Assembly (NCBI RefSeq): GCF_902141845.1
Contig: NZ_CABFPH010000020.1
Location: forward strand, 1 to 64,000
Length of the DNA: 64,000 nucleotides
Direction: 5' to 3'
DNA from: Methylobacterium symbioticum
Lineage (GTDB): Bacteria > Pseudomonadota > Alphaproteobacteria > Rhizobiales > Beijerinckiaceae
Shown: positions 1 to 7,291 of the stretch, one piece after another
Layout: each line of letters opens with the position of its first letter
How positions within the stretch are numbered: the stretch's first letter is position 1
Notes under the pieces: model-generated
Databases searched by the model: none
Told to the model about the DNA's origin: nothing
The model's input: only the letters and a program-made list of their open reading frames with translations
Translations under genes and position numbers: made by a program

Positions 1-660
1 GGCCTCGGCGTCCGCCGGCTTGTCGGCGGCCTTGTCGCCCGGCTTCGGCGCGCCGCGCGCGGCGGCCGCGGGCGGCGCGCAGCCCGTGGCCTTGGCGCCC
101 TTGGCCTCGGTCTTCTCGCCGGGGACGAACATGGCCGAGACGCGGCCGCCCGCCACCGGGTCCATGTTCGCGCGGCCGGTATTCATGTCGTAGACGAGGC
201 GCTGCCCGCGGGTGACGTTCTGGCACTGGCTCAGCACGACGTTGCCGGTGAGCACGATGCGCTTGGCCGCCTGGTCGAACACGGCGCTGTCGCCGGTCGC
301 CACCTGATCCTTCTGGACCACGGTGACGGGACCGGCGCATTCCACCTTCTGGATGCCGTTCTCGGGCTTCGCCTCGGCCGGCTTGTCGGCCGCGCCGTCC
401 TTCTCCTTGCCGCGCTTGTAATGCACGGTCATGGTCGAGCAGCGGATGGTGCTGTCGCCCTGGACGGCGACCACGTTGCCGGCGAACACCGCCTTGTTCT
501 CGCGGTCGAACACGTCGAGCCGGTCGGCGTCGATCTTGATCGGCTCCTTGCCCCCGCCGATCGCGCCGAAGGGGCTGCCCTCCTTCTGCGCCGCCGGCGC
601 CGCGAGCGCGGGCGCGGCCAGCAGCAGGAGGCCGAGCAGGGCGGAGCCGGGGCGCCTCAC
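1..660 (-). CDS. lptA: LptA-type LPS-transport periplasmic protein (3' end outside window)
   Basis: Periplasmic bridge protein of the Lpt machine that moves lipopolysaccharide from the inner to the outer membrane. It begins with GTG and a signal peptide (Leu/Ala-rich core ending near ALAAP). An OstA-like beta-rich domain follows, with the usual phrasing IKIDADRLDVFD, then AVFAGNVVAVQGD and VLTGNVVLSQ. The GTG start overlaps the TGA stop of lptC (GTGA), so the two are translationally coupled. The reading frame runs off the left edge after a Lys/Ala/Asp-rich low-complexity tail, so its length is unknown. lptB would be expected next but is outside the window. Family assignment is secure from sequence and neighbour. 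Confidence 0.88.
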   Translation of the reverse strand, partial: MRRPGSALLGLLLLAAPALAAPAAQKEGSPFGAIGGGKEPIKIDADRLDVFDRENKAVFAGNVVAVQGDSTIRCSTMTVHYKRGKEKDGAADKPAEAKPENGIQKVECAGPVTVVQKDQVATGDSAVFDQAAKRIVLTGNVVLSQCQNVTRGQRLVYDMNTGRANMDPVAGGRVSAMFVPGEKTEAKGAKATGCAPPAAAARGAPKPGDKAADKPADAEA

Positions 661-1421
661 GGCCGCCCCTCCCCCGGCTCCGCCGCGGAGAGCAGGCGCA
701 GGGCGCCGCTGTCGACGGTGGGGCCGGCCGCGTCGGGCTTCCGGTCCGGTCGAGCGGCCGTGTCGGCGTCCTGATGGAACACGGTGTGCACGTTGCCGAT
801 GAAGGAGATCACGCGGCCGTTCTCGACCACGTCGAGGCTGTCGGCCACCACCGAGCCGCTCGGAACCGTGACCGTCACGGTCTCCTTCGAGGAGACGCTG
901 CCGGCCTTGAAGTTCACCGCAGCCGAGGTGAGCCGGGCTTCCTCGCCCTTGTCGGTCCAGATCCGGATGTCGCGGCTGAGGTCGAGCGTCTCGCGGCCGG
1001 TATCGAACAGGCCCGAGGCCGCCTCCAGCCGGGCGAGGCCGCCCTTGTCGTCGGTGGCGATGTGGCCGCGCATGGTCTCGAGCTCGATCAGGCTCGGCTT
1101 GCGCATGTCCTGCAGGGCGGCGGCCGCGGTGACCTCGTAGCCGCGATCGCCCTTGCGGAAGCCGGAGAGCCGCGGATTGTCCATGCGCACCTTGGTGCCG
1201 GACAGGGTGACGGGACCGACGCTGACATCGGGCAGCGAGGCCGCGAAGGGGTTCAGCACGAGGGCCGCCACCGCGATCACGGCGCCGCCCGCGGCCAGCG
1301 GGATGACGCGCCGGAACAGCCGGACGCGCGCGCTGTGGCGGTGGGCGCGGGCATGGGCGCGCGTGCGCCGCGCGCTGCCGGCGCTGAGCCCGTTCGTGCC
1401 GATCGCGTCGAGCGCCTGCAT
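657..1421 (-). CDS. lptC: LptC-type LPS export protein, inner-membrane anchored
   Basis: LptC is the bitopic inner-membrane partner that passes LPS from LptB2FG to LptA. The chosen ATG gives 254 residues. An Arg/Ala/His-rich cytoplasmic segment (about 1-35) is followed by one membrane helix (about 36-58) and a beta-jellyroll periplasmic domain containing phrases such as LSGTKVRMDNPRLSG and RDIRIWTDKGEEARL, and a C-terminal acidic/Pro tail. An upstream in-frame start would add 76 Arg-rich residues that look non-coding, so it was not used. It overlaps lptA by four bases. A promoter-like TTGAAC-N17-CCATAA lies about 130 bases upstream. Confidence 0.85.
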   Translation of the reverse strand: MQALDAIGTNGLSAGSARRTRAHARAHRHSARVRLFRRVIPLAAGGAVIAVAALVLNPFAASLPDVSVGPVTLSGTKVRMDNPRLSGFRKGDRGYEVTAAAALQDMRKPSLIELETMRGHIATDDKGGLARLEAASGLFDTGRETLDLSRDIRIWTDKGEEARLTSAAVNFKAGSVSSKETVTVTVPSGSVVADSLDVVENGRVISFIGNVHTVFHQDADTAARPDRKPDAAGPTVDSGALRLLSAAEPGEGRP

Positions 1422-1554
1422 GACATGTCCCGGCGGCGTGCCCGGCGGGCGCCCGCGAGAGAGGATACGGTCCGGATCGGCACGCGGCCGGCCCGGGGCC
1501 GCGGGCCCGAGGCCGCGACCGGAACGGGCCGCATGCGCTCGGCCGATGGCGAAG

Positions 1555-1583
1555 TTATGGCTTAAGTGTTTCCGAAGGTTCAA
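1555..1583 (-). promoter_or_regulatory. Candidate sigma-70-type promoter for lptC-lptA
   Basis: Read on the minus strand, TTGAAC is followed after exactly 17 bases by CCATAA. It stands in an AT-rich patch within otherwise GC-rich sequence upstream of lptC. The same spacing and similar hexamers occur upstream of the TonB-dependent receptor gene. No transcript data; inference only. Confidence 0.35.
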
Positions 1584-1673
1584 CCATAGCACGAAGCAGA
1601 GCCGGCTTCCGCACGCCCCGGTCGGCGCGGGCGGTGCGCGGGCGCACACACCCGAGGCAGAGTGCCGAGCCGC

Positions 1674-2297
1674 TCAGGTATGGGCGAAGATGTCCGTCTC
1701 CGGCCAGCCCTCAAGGTCGAGCCGGGCGCGGGCCGGCAGGAAGTCGAAACAGGCGCGGGCCAGATCGCTGCGGCCCTCGCGGGCGAGCATGGCATCGAGG
1801 CGCTCCCGGGCGGCGTGCAGGTGCAGCACGTCGGAGGCCGCATAGTCGAGCTGAGCCTGGCTCAGGGTCTCCGCGCCCCAGTCGGAGGATTGCTGCTGCT
1901 TCGACAGATCGACGCCGACGAGTTCGCGGACCACGTCCTTCAGCCCGTGCCGGTCCGTGTAGGTGCGGGCGAGCTTCGAGGCGATCTTGGTGCAGTAGAC
2001 CGGCGCCGGCATCACGCCGAACCGCTGGAACAGCACCGCGAGGTCGAACCGGGCGAAGTGGAAGATCTTCAGGACCGTCGGGTCGGCGAGGACGCGCTTC
2101 AGATTCACCGCCTCCGACCCCTCGCGCGGGATCTGGACCACGTCGGCCGTGCCGTCGCCGGTGGAGATCTGCACCACGCAGAGCCGGTCCCGGTGCGGGT
2201 TGAGGCCCAGCGTCTCGGTGTCGATGGCGATGGCCGCGCCGGGCTGGTAGCCGTCGGGCAGGTCGCCCCGGTGGAGGCGGACGGTCGGGCTCGGCAT
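1674..2297 (-). CDS. nrnC: NrnC-type 3'-5' nanoRNase (RNase D-like exonuclease)
   Basis: Degrades very short RNA (di- to oligonucleotides), the job done by Orn elsewhere; NrnC is the alphaproteobacterial enzyme. At 207 residues it is just a DnaQ-fold exonuclease without the HRDC domains of classical RNase D. Motif ExoI is AIDTETLGL (about residue 23), ExoII IFHFARFDLAVL (about 80), ExoIII YAASDVLHL (about 158). The end DLEGWPETDIFAHT and the internal KQQQSSDW match what I recall of Bartonella NrnC closely. The ATG was chosen because upstream codons are Pro/Arg-rich and unlike the family. It is often annotated as ribonuclease D. Confidence 0.88.
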   Translation of the reverse strand: MPSPTVRLHRGDLPDGYQPGAAIAIDTETLGLNPHRDRLCVVQISTGDGTADVVQIPREGSEAVNLKRVLADPTVLKIFHFARFDLAVLFQRFGVMPAPVYCTKIASKLARTYTDRHGLKDVVRELVGVDLSKQQQSSDWGAETLSQAQLDYAASDVLHLHAARERLDAMLAREGRSDLARACFDFLPARARLDLEGWPETDIFAHT

Positions 2298-2437
2298 CGG
2301 GTGCGTCTTTTCGGCAGGTGCTTGCGGGAACGGGGTTTTTTCGCCGGTAGCACCGCCGCGGCGGGGGGACAAGGGCAGGGACGGGGGAGGCGGTCCCGCC
2401 TGCATCACGCGAAGATCCGGCTTGCCCCATCAAACCG

Positions 2438-2505
2438 CCTCATCCTGAGGTGCGAGGCGACAGCCGAGCCTCGAAGGAGGTCTCCAACAGGGTCTCAGGA
2501 TGAGG
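2438..2505. repeat. Palindromic intergenic repeat, CCTCATCCTGAGG type, copy 1
   Basis: A 68-bp element bounded by perfect 12-bp inverted ends, CCTCATCCTGAG and CTCAGGATGAGG, lying in the 261-bp gap between nrnC and panC. Its left part (AAACCgCCTCATCCTGAGG then TGCGAGGC) recurs at 57.35 kb. Elements beginning with this motif are common between genes in Hyphomicrobiales. The inner part contains a GAGGC...GCCTCG complement, so the whole can fold as a hairpin. Confidence 0.7.
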
Positions 2506-2558
2506 TCGCGAAGGGGATCGGCTTGACTGGGGACCTGCCGATCCGCTCGGACAGGCTC

Positions 2559-3416
2559 TCAGACCGCGACGTTGTCGATGAGGCGCGTCCGGCCGAGATA
2601 GGCGGCGGCGAGCACCCGGGCCGGGCCCGCCACCCGCTCCAGCGGCGCGAGGGTCACGGCGTCGCAGACGGCAAGGTACTGCACCTGGAAGCCCGCCTCC
2701 TGCAGGGTGGCAATCCCCTCGGCGATGGCCGGCGCAGTGGCCGCCCCGGTGCGGCAGGCGGCGGCGACCGCGTTCAGCACGGCGTAGAGGTTCGGCGCGA
2801 GTGCCCGCTCGTCCGGCTCGAGGTAGCGGTTGCGGGAGGAGCGCGCGAGGCCGTCCGCCTCGCGCAGGGTCGGCACGCCGCGGATCTCGACGGCGAGGTC
2901 GAGATCCGCGACCGCGCGGCGCACCACCTGGAGCTGCTGGTAATCCTTCTCGCCGAACAGGGCGACGTCCGGGCGGACTTGGCCGAGGAGCTTCGTCACC
3001 ACCGTGGCGACGCCGGAGAAATGGCCCGGCCGGAAGGCGCCGCACAGGCCTTCGGTCAGGCCCGAGACCTCGATGCGGGTCGCGAAGCCCGGCGGGTACA
3101 TGGTCGCGACCTCCGGCGTCCAGGCCGCATCCGCACCGGCCTCGCGGAGGCGGCGGAGATCGCTCTCCACGTCGCGGGGGTAGCGGGCGAAATCCTCGTT
3201 CGGGCCGAACTGGGTCGGATTGACGAAGATGCTGACCACCGCCCGACCGATCCGGCGCGCCTCGGCGACCAGGGCGAGATGGCCCTCGTGCAGGGCGCCC
3301 ATGGTCGGCACCAGGGCGACGCGCTCGCCCGCTTCGCGCCAGGCCGCGACCCGGGCCCGCATCTCGGCGAGGTCGCTGATGCGCTGCGAAGAGGAGGATG
3401 GCTGCGCGCTGCTCAA
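2559..3416 (-). CDS. panC: Pantothenate synthetase
   Basis: Joins pantoate and beta-alanine with ATP to make pantothenate, the precursor of CoA; cytosolic. The 285-residue protein has the full family signature: VPTMGALHEGHLALV (ATP site with the HxGH-like motif, about residues 36-50), IFVNPTQFGPNEDFARYPR, FRPGHFSGVATVV, LFGEKDYQQL and the KMSKS-like SSRNRYL. The length is normal. It is not next to panB here, but coaE at 28 kb serves the same pathway. There are about 260 bp, including a palindromic repeat, between it and nrnC downstream. Confidence 0.96.
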   Translation of the reverse strand: MSSAQPSSSSQRISDLAEMRARVAAWREAGERVALVPTMGALHEGHLALVAEARRIGRAVVSIFVNPTQFGPNEDFARYPRDVESDLRRLREAGADAAWTPEVATMYPPGFATRIEVSGLTEGLCGAFRPGHFSGVATVVTKLLGQVRPDVALFGEKDYQQLQVVRRAVADLDLAVEIRGVPTLREADGLARSSRNRYLEPDERALAPNLYAVLNAVAAACRTGAATAPAIAEGIATLQEAGFQVQYLAVCDAVTLAPLERVAGPARVLAAAYLGRTRLIDNVAV

Positions 3417-3484
3417 GGCTCGGGCTCCGGGCGGGGACGGCGCGCCGGTCTAATCCGCCCCCGCGCGGTGCGCCAGCCCGCCCG

Positions 3485-3850
3485 TTACGGGCAGTAGGGC
3501 AGCAGCGCGCGGCCGAACGGGTCGTCGATGCCGGGCGGCGGCGTCAGGCCGTAATAGCTCGGGCGCGACAGACCGTAGGCCGAGCCGACATAGCTCGGAT
3601 CGTCGGGGGCGTTGGTGGGGATCGGCACGCGCCGCGGCACGCAGCCGATCGGGGCGGGCGGCGGCGGAGCCCGGCGCACGATCCGCTCGCTGTCGTCGCT
3701 GCGCGGGAAATAGCGCGGCGGGCTGGCAGGCACGGCGTAGCGCGGCGCGCCGAACCCGTCGCCGAGCAGGTCGGCGGCCCCTGCGGGCGCGGACACGATC
3801 AGCGCCGCCATCGCGGCCATGCACAGGCGCCGTCCCACCGCTGCGTTCAT
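3485..3850 (-). CDS. Small secreted proline-rich protein of unknown function
   Basis: A 121-residue protein with a clear Sec signal peptide (hydrophobic MAAMAALIVSAPAGAA) and a mature part rich in Pro, Arg and Tyr, including SYVGSAYGLSRPSYYG and two Cys (one in IGCVPRR, one near the C-terminus). A purine-rich GGGAGAGGGG ribosome site lies just before the ATG, which supports expression. I do not recognise a domain. It sits alone between ybaK and panC, on the same strand as both. Confidence 0.65.
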   Translation of the reverse strand: MNAAVGRRLCMAAMAALIVSAPAGAADLLGDGFGAPRYAVPASPPRYFPRSDDSERIVRRAPPPPAPIGCVPRRVPIPTNAPDDPSYVGSAYGLSRPSYYGLTPPPGIDDPFGRALLPYCP

Positions 3851-3912
3851 GCCCCTCTCCCGCCGGCAGGCAACCCTTGTCCCGGCTTGGTAAATCAGAG
3901 GTTAGCGCCGGC

Positions 3913-4386
3913 TCAGGTCAGCGGGGCCGTGCGGGCCTGGAGGGCGGTGACGAGGTCGGCCGGCCGCAACCGGATCTGCAGGCCGCGCCCGCCGCCGTTC
4001 ACGTGGATCTCCTCCGCCGTATCGAGGGAGCCGGCATCGATCAGCGTCGGCACCGCGCGCTTCTGACCGAGGGGGCTGATGCCGCCGACATGGTAGCCGG
4101 TGAGCCGCTCGGCCTCGGGCGGCTTCAGCATCGCCGCGGACTTGCCCCCGAACGCCGCCGCGACGCGCTTCATGCTGACCTCGCGGTCCGACGCGACGAG
4201 GAGGCAGACCGGCTTGCCGTCGACCGCGGCCATCAGGGTCTTGAGCACCCGGTCCGGGCTGACGCCGAGGGCCTCGGCCGCCTGCAGGCCGATGCGCTGC
4301 GCGTCGGGATCGTAGGCATAGGCGTGGAGGCTGTAGGGGATCCCCGCCTTGTCGAGGGCGCGGGTGGCGGGCGTGGCCTTGGCCAT
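3913..4386 (-). CDS. ybaK: YbaK/EbsC-family Cys-tRNA(Pro) deacylase
   Basis: Hydrolyses cysteine wrongly attached to tRNA-Pro, a trans-editing quality-control step. The 157 residues from the ATG after ...RDETS match the family length. MAKATPATRALDKAGI is the usual N-terminus, VLKTLMA holds the conserved catalytic-site lysine, and GYHVGGISPLGQKR is the hallmark glycine loop. The gene lies 53 bp downstream of the beta-lactamase gene on the same strand and may be cotranscribed with it. An in-frame upstream extension runs into the beta-lactamase gene and was rejected. Confidence 0.9.
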   Translation of the reverse strand: MAKATPATRALDKAGIPYSLHAYAYDPDAQRIGLQAAEALGVSPDRVLKTLMAAVDGKPVCLLVASDREVSMKRVAAAFGGKSAAMLKPPEAERLTGYHVGGISPLGQKRAVPTLIDAGSLDTAEEIHVNGGGRGLQIRLRPADLVTALQARTAPLT

Positions 4387-4439
4387 CGATGTCTCGTCTC
4401 GCGGGTTCGGCGTGCAGGGTCGGGACCGGCGTTGCGGCG

Positions 4440-5327
4440 TCAGGCGGCGGCGAGGGCGACCACCAGCCGGCCGATCTCGGCATGGATCGCGTCGCGCACC
4501 GCGTCCGGCGCGTCGCTCCGCGTGATGTAGACCGCGGCGAGCAGCGGCGCACGTCCCGGGGGCCGGACGATCGCCACCACATTCGCCGTGCCGTTGGCGC
4601 CGGACCCGGTCTTGTCGCCGACCGACCAAGTGGGCGGAATCCCGGCGCGCAGCCGCTTCAGGCCGGTGCGGGCCTCCATCATCCAGCCGGCGAGACGGGC
4701 GCGGCTCTCCGGCGCCAGGGCCGGTCCGAGCAGGATGCGCTCCAGGGTCGCGAGCATCGCGGCCGGCGTGGTGGTGTCGCGCAGATCACCGGGGATCGCC
4801 GTGTTGAGCTCCGGCTCCCAACGGTCGAGGCGTGTGACCGGATCACCGATCCGGCGCAGCCAGGCGGTCAGGGCCTCGGGGCCGCCAAGGGCCTGGAGCA
4901 CGAGGTTCGCCGCCGTGTTGTCGCTCCAGACCAGCGCGGCGGCGCAGGCCTCGCCCAGCGGCATCGGCCCCTCCCCGGCTTCGAGGCGGCGGCGCGCCAC
5001 CGGGGCGTAGCTGTCGAGGTCGGCCGCCGTATAGGGCATCGCCCGCGCCAGCGTCTCCGTGCCCTGCTCGACCCGTGCCAGCAGGGCCGCGGCGGCCAGG
5101 ACCTTGAAGGTGCTGCACAGGGGAAAGCGCTCGTCGGCGGCCAGGGCGAGGCTGCGCCCGCTGCCGGTATCGCGGATTGCGACGCCGAGGCGTCCGCCGA
5201 AGCCGTGGGCCAGCGCCACGAGCCGCGCCTGCGGATCCTCCGCGGCAGGGGCGCTGGCGGGCCAAGCGGCGGCCACGAGCCCCGCGCCGAGGCCCCGGCA
5301 GAGATGACGGCGCGTCGGGTCGGACAT
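4440..5327 (-). CDS. bla: Class A serine beta-lactamase with twin-arginine-like signal
   Basis: Periplasmic enzyme predicted to hydrolyse beta-lactams by a serine acyl-enzyme mechanism. All class A motifs are present in the 295-residue protein: S72-T-F-K75 (SxxK), S135-D-N137, E171 in EPELN (the deacylating glutamate of the omega loop) and K239-T-G241. The N-terminus TRRHLCR plus a hydrophobic stretch resembles a Tat signal. Cys71 immediately precedes the nucleophile (Ambler 69). No Cys occurs near the KTG motif at the Ambler 238 position, so the disulfide of KPC-type carbapenemases is not expected; in this it resembles CTX-M-like enzymes. No ampR-like regulator is adjacent. The substrate range cannot be read from sequence. 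Confidence 0.9.
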   Translation of the reverse strand: MSDPTRRHLCRGLGAGLVAAAWPASAPAAEDPQARLVALAHGFGGRLGVAIRDTGSGRSLALAADERFPLCSTFKVLAAAALLARVEQGTETLARAMPYTAADLDSYAPVARRRLEAGEGPMPLGEACAAALVWSDNTAANLVLQALGGPEALTAWLRRIGDPVTRLDRWEPELNTAIPGDLRDTTTPAAMLATLERILLGPALAPESRARLAGWMMEARTGLKRLRAGIPPTWSVGDKTGSGANGTANVVAIVRPPGRAPLLAAVYITRSDAPDAVRDAIHAEIGRLVVALAAA

Positions 5328-5563
5328 CGGGTCGGGATCCTCCTGCGCGGCCGGGCTTCGGTTTCGGCCGAAGGCCCGCGTCGTCCCAGCCAGGCCATCA
5401 TGTCACCGCGCGCCGCGCTGTACAGGGCTCGCGTTTCGCAAGGCGCCAGCGGGCCGTGATAGAGCGCTCGCCGAGCCCGCCGGACGCGGATGGTGCAGGA
5501 CCCTGACCCGTCCGGATGCCGCGCGGGCCGGGCTCGACGCGTCCCGGATTTGTGGATGGCAGG

Positions 5564-6883
5564 ATGAACGACCACAGCACGATCTTCGCGCCGGCGAGCG
5601 GCTTCGGACGGGCGGCCGTCGCCGTGGTGCGGCTCAGCGGCCCGGCCTGCGCCGCGGCGCTCCTGGCGCTGGCCGGTCCCCTCCCCCCGCCGCGGCGGCT
5701 GTCGCTGCGCAGCCTGCGCGATCCGGTCGATGGCAGCGTGCTCGACAAGGCGCTGATCTGCTGGATGCCGGGGCCGAAGACCTTCAGCGGCGAGGACATG
5801 GCGGAGCTGCATCTCCATGGCGGCGCCGCCGTGCGGTCGGGCGTGCTCCGCGTCCTCTCGAGCCTGCCGGGCTGCCGGGCCGCCGAGGCCGGGGCCTTCA
5901 CCCGCCGGGCGGTGCTCAACGGCCGCCTGGACCTGACGGAGGCGGAGGGGATCGCCGACCTGATCGAGGCCGAGACCGAGGCGCAGCGGCGTCAGGCTCT
6001 GCGCCAGCTCGATGGAGCCCTCGGCCGACAGGTGGAGGCATGGCGCGAGGCCGGCCTCACCTGCCTCGCGGCCGCAGAGGCGGCCCTCGACTTCGCCGAC
6101 GAGGGCGATGTCGACGATGCGGCCCTCGATGCTGCCTTGCTCGGCCGTGTCGCCGGGCTGCGGACGGAGATCGCGGCGGCTCTGGCCGATGGGCGGCGCG
6201 GGGAGCGGCTCCGGGACGGCTTCACCGTGGTGCTGGCGGGCGCACCGAATGTCGGCAAATCGACCCTGCTGAACGCGCTCAGCCGCAGGGATGCGGCCAT
6301 CGTCTCGGACCGGCCGGGAACGACCCGCGATGCGATCGAGGTGCGGCTCGATCTTGGCGGCTTGCCGGTCCTTCTGGTGGATACGGCGGGCCTGCGCGAG
6401 ACGGCGGATGTGGTCGAGGCGGAGGGCATCGCCCGCACGCGGCAGCGCATCGCCCAGGCCGACCTCGTCCTGCTGCTGGCCGATACGGGAGAGGCGGAGG
6501 CATCGGGCTTTCCGGACGTGCCGGTCCTGCGCATCCGCACCAAGGTCGATCTCTCCGACACCGCGTCAGCCGGTTCGGAGGATGTGGGGATATCCGCGCG
6601 GACCGGTCGCGGTCTCGACGCCCTCCTCCGCCTCATCCAGGACCGGGCAGAATCGGCGCTCGGCAGCGGTGACGCCGTGGTCACGCGGGAGCGTCACCGA
6701 GCGGCGCTGGTGCGCTGCCTTGGGCATCTCGACCGCGTTCTCGCCGCGGCGGATGGCGCCCTGCCCGAAATGATCAGCGAGGATCTGCGGCTGGCTGTGC
6801 GGGCGCTCGGGGAGATCAGCGGTCGCGTCGGCGTCGAGGACGTTCTCGACCGCCTGTTCAGCAGCTTCTGCATCGGGAAATGA
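5564..6883 (+). CDS. mnmE: tRNA uridine-5-carboxymethylaminomethyl modification GTPase MnmE
   Basis: With MnmG it modifies U34 of tRNAs that read NNA/NNG codons. The 439-residue protein has the formyl-THF-binding N-domain (about 1-120), a helical domain, and an inserted G domain: GAPNVGKST (P-loop, from residue 226), DRPGTTRD (switch I), DTAGLRE (G3) and TKVD (G4). It ends in the invariant CIGK, whose Cys is functionally important. The ATG of MNDHSTIFA is preferred over an upstream in-frame start. mnmG follows about 400 bp downstream rather than directly. A perfect parS palindrome begins four bases past the stop. Confidence 0.97.
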   Translation: MNDHSTIFAPASGFGRAAVAVVRLSGPACAAALLALAGPLPPPRRLSLRSLRDPVDGSVLDKALICWMPGPKTFSGEDMAELHLHGGAAVRSGVLRVLSSLPGCRAAEAGAFTRRAVLNGRLDLTEAEGIADLIEAETEAQRRQALRQLDGALGRQVEAWREAGLTCLAAAEAALDFADEGDVDDAALDAALLGRVAGLRTEIAAALADGRRGERLRDGFTVVLAGAPNVGKSTLLNALSRRDAAIVSDRPGTTRDAIEVRLDLGGLPVLLVDTAGLRETADVVEAEGIARTRQRIAQADLVLLLADTGEAEASGFPDVPVLRIRTKVDLSDTASAGSEDVGISARTGRGLDALLRLIQDRAESALGSGDAVVTRERHRAALVRCLGHLDRVLAAADGALPEMISEDLRLAVRALGEISGRVGVEDVLDRLFSSFCIGK

Positions 6884-6886
6884 GGT

Positions 6887-6906
6887 CCTGTTTCACGTGA
6901 AACAGG
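6887..6906. other. parS: parS centromere site (perfect 20-bp palindrome)
   Basis: CCTGTTTCACGTGAAACAGG contains the exact 16-bp ParB consensus TGTTTCACGTGAAACA (6889-6904), extended to a 20-bp perfect palindrome. It lies just after mnmE and about 3.8 kb before parB. ParB nucleates here, and ParA then moves the origin region. A second site is inside rsmG. Confidence 0.93.
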
Positions 6907-6912
6907 GCACCT

Positions 6913-7062
6913 TCAGCCGCGGGTGAGGAACATGCCGGTCAGCAGGAAGGCGAAGGCCGCGAGGCCGAGGGCGCCTTCCTCCCGCGCAGTCCTGCCTGTG
7001 AAGTGGGCAAGCGCACCGCCCGCCACGCACAGGACTCCCAGACCGAGTGCCATCAGATGCAT
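6913..7062 (-). CDS. 49-residue small membrane protein, unrecognised
   Basis: A short open frame on the strand opposite mnmE encodes 49 residues with two predicted membrane helices (LMALGLGVLCVAGGALAHF and ALGLAAFAFLLTGMFL) joined by a charged loop, TGRTAREEG. A strong AGGAG Shine-Dalgarno sits eight bases before the ATG, and the composition is that of a real membrane protein. The stop is nine bases from the 16-bp parS core. I know no family for it. It is convergent with mnmE and divergent from mnmG. Confidence 0.65.
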   Translation of the reverse strand: MHLMALGLGVLCVAGGALAHFTGRTAREEGALGLAAFAFLLTGMFLTRG

Positions 7063-7291
7063 GAGCCGCTCTCCTGCAATAGTCCCAGGACGCTGACACG
7101 CTGCGGCTGGCCGGCGTGATGCGGTGCCGCGATATCGAGAGCCGGTTAAGCAAAATTAATGCCGCAGGCTCGGCAGTGGGCGCCCATCAGCGCGCCGCCC
7201 CGCGGGCATCACCGCGTTGCGCAGGGCGTCCGCAGGCACATGTCCGGATGCCCGCGTTGACGGCGCGACACGCGGGCGCGTAATCACGCGC

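Noticed and set aside
7146..7159. TTAA-GCAAAA-TTAA upstream of mnmG as a CtrA site
   Set aside because: The spacer is six bases, not the seven required for a full CtrA site.
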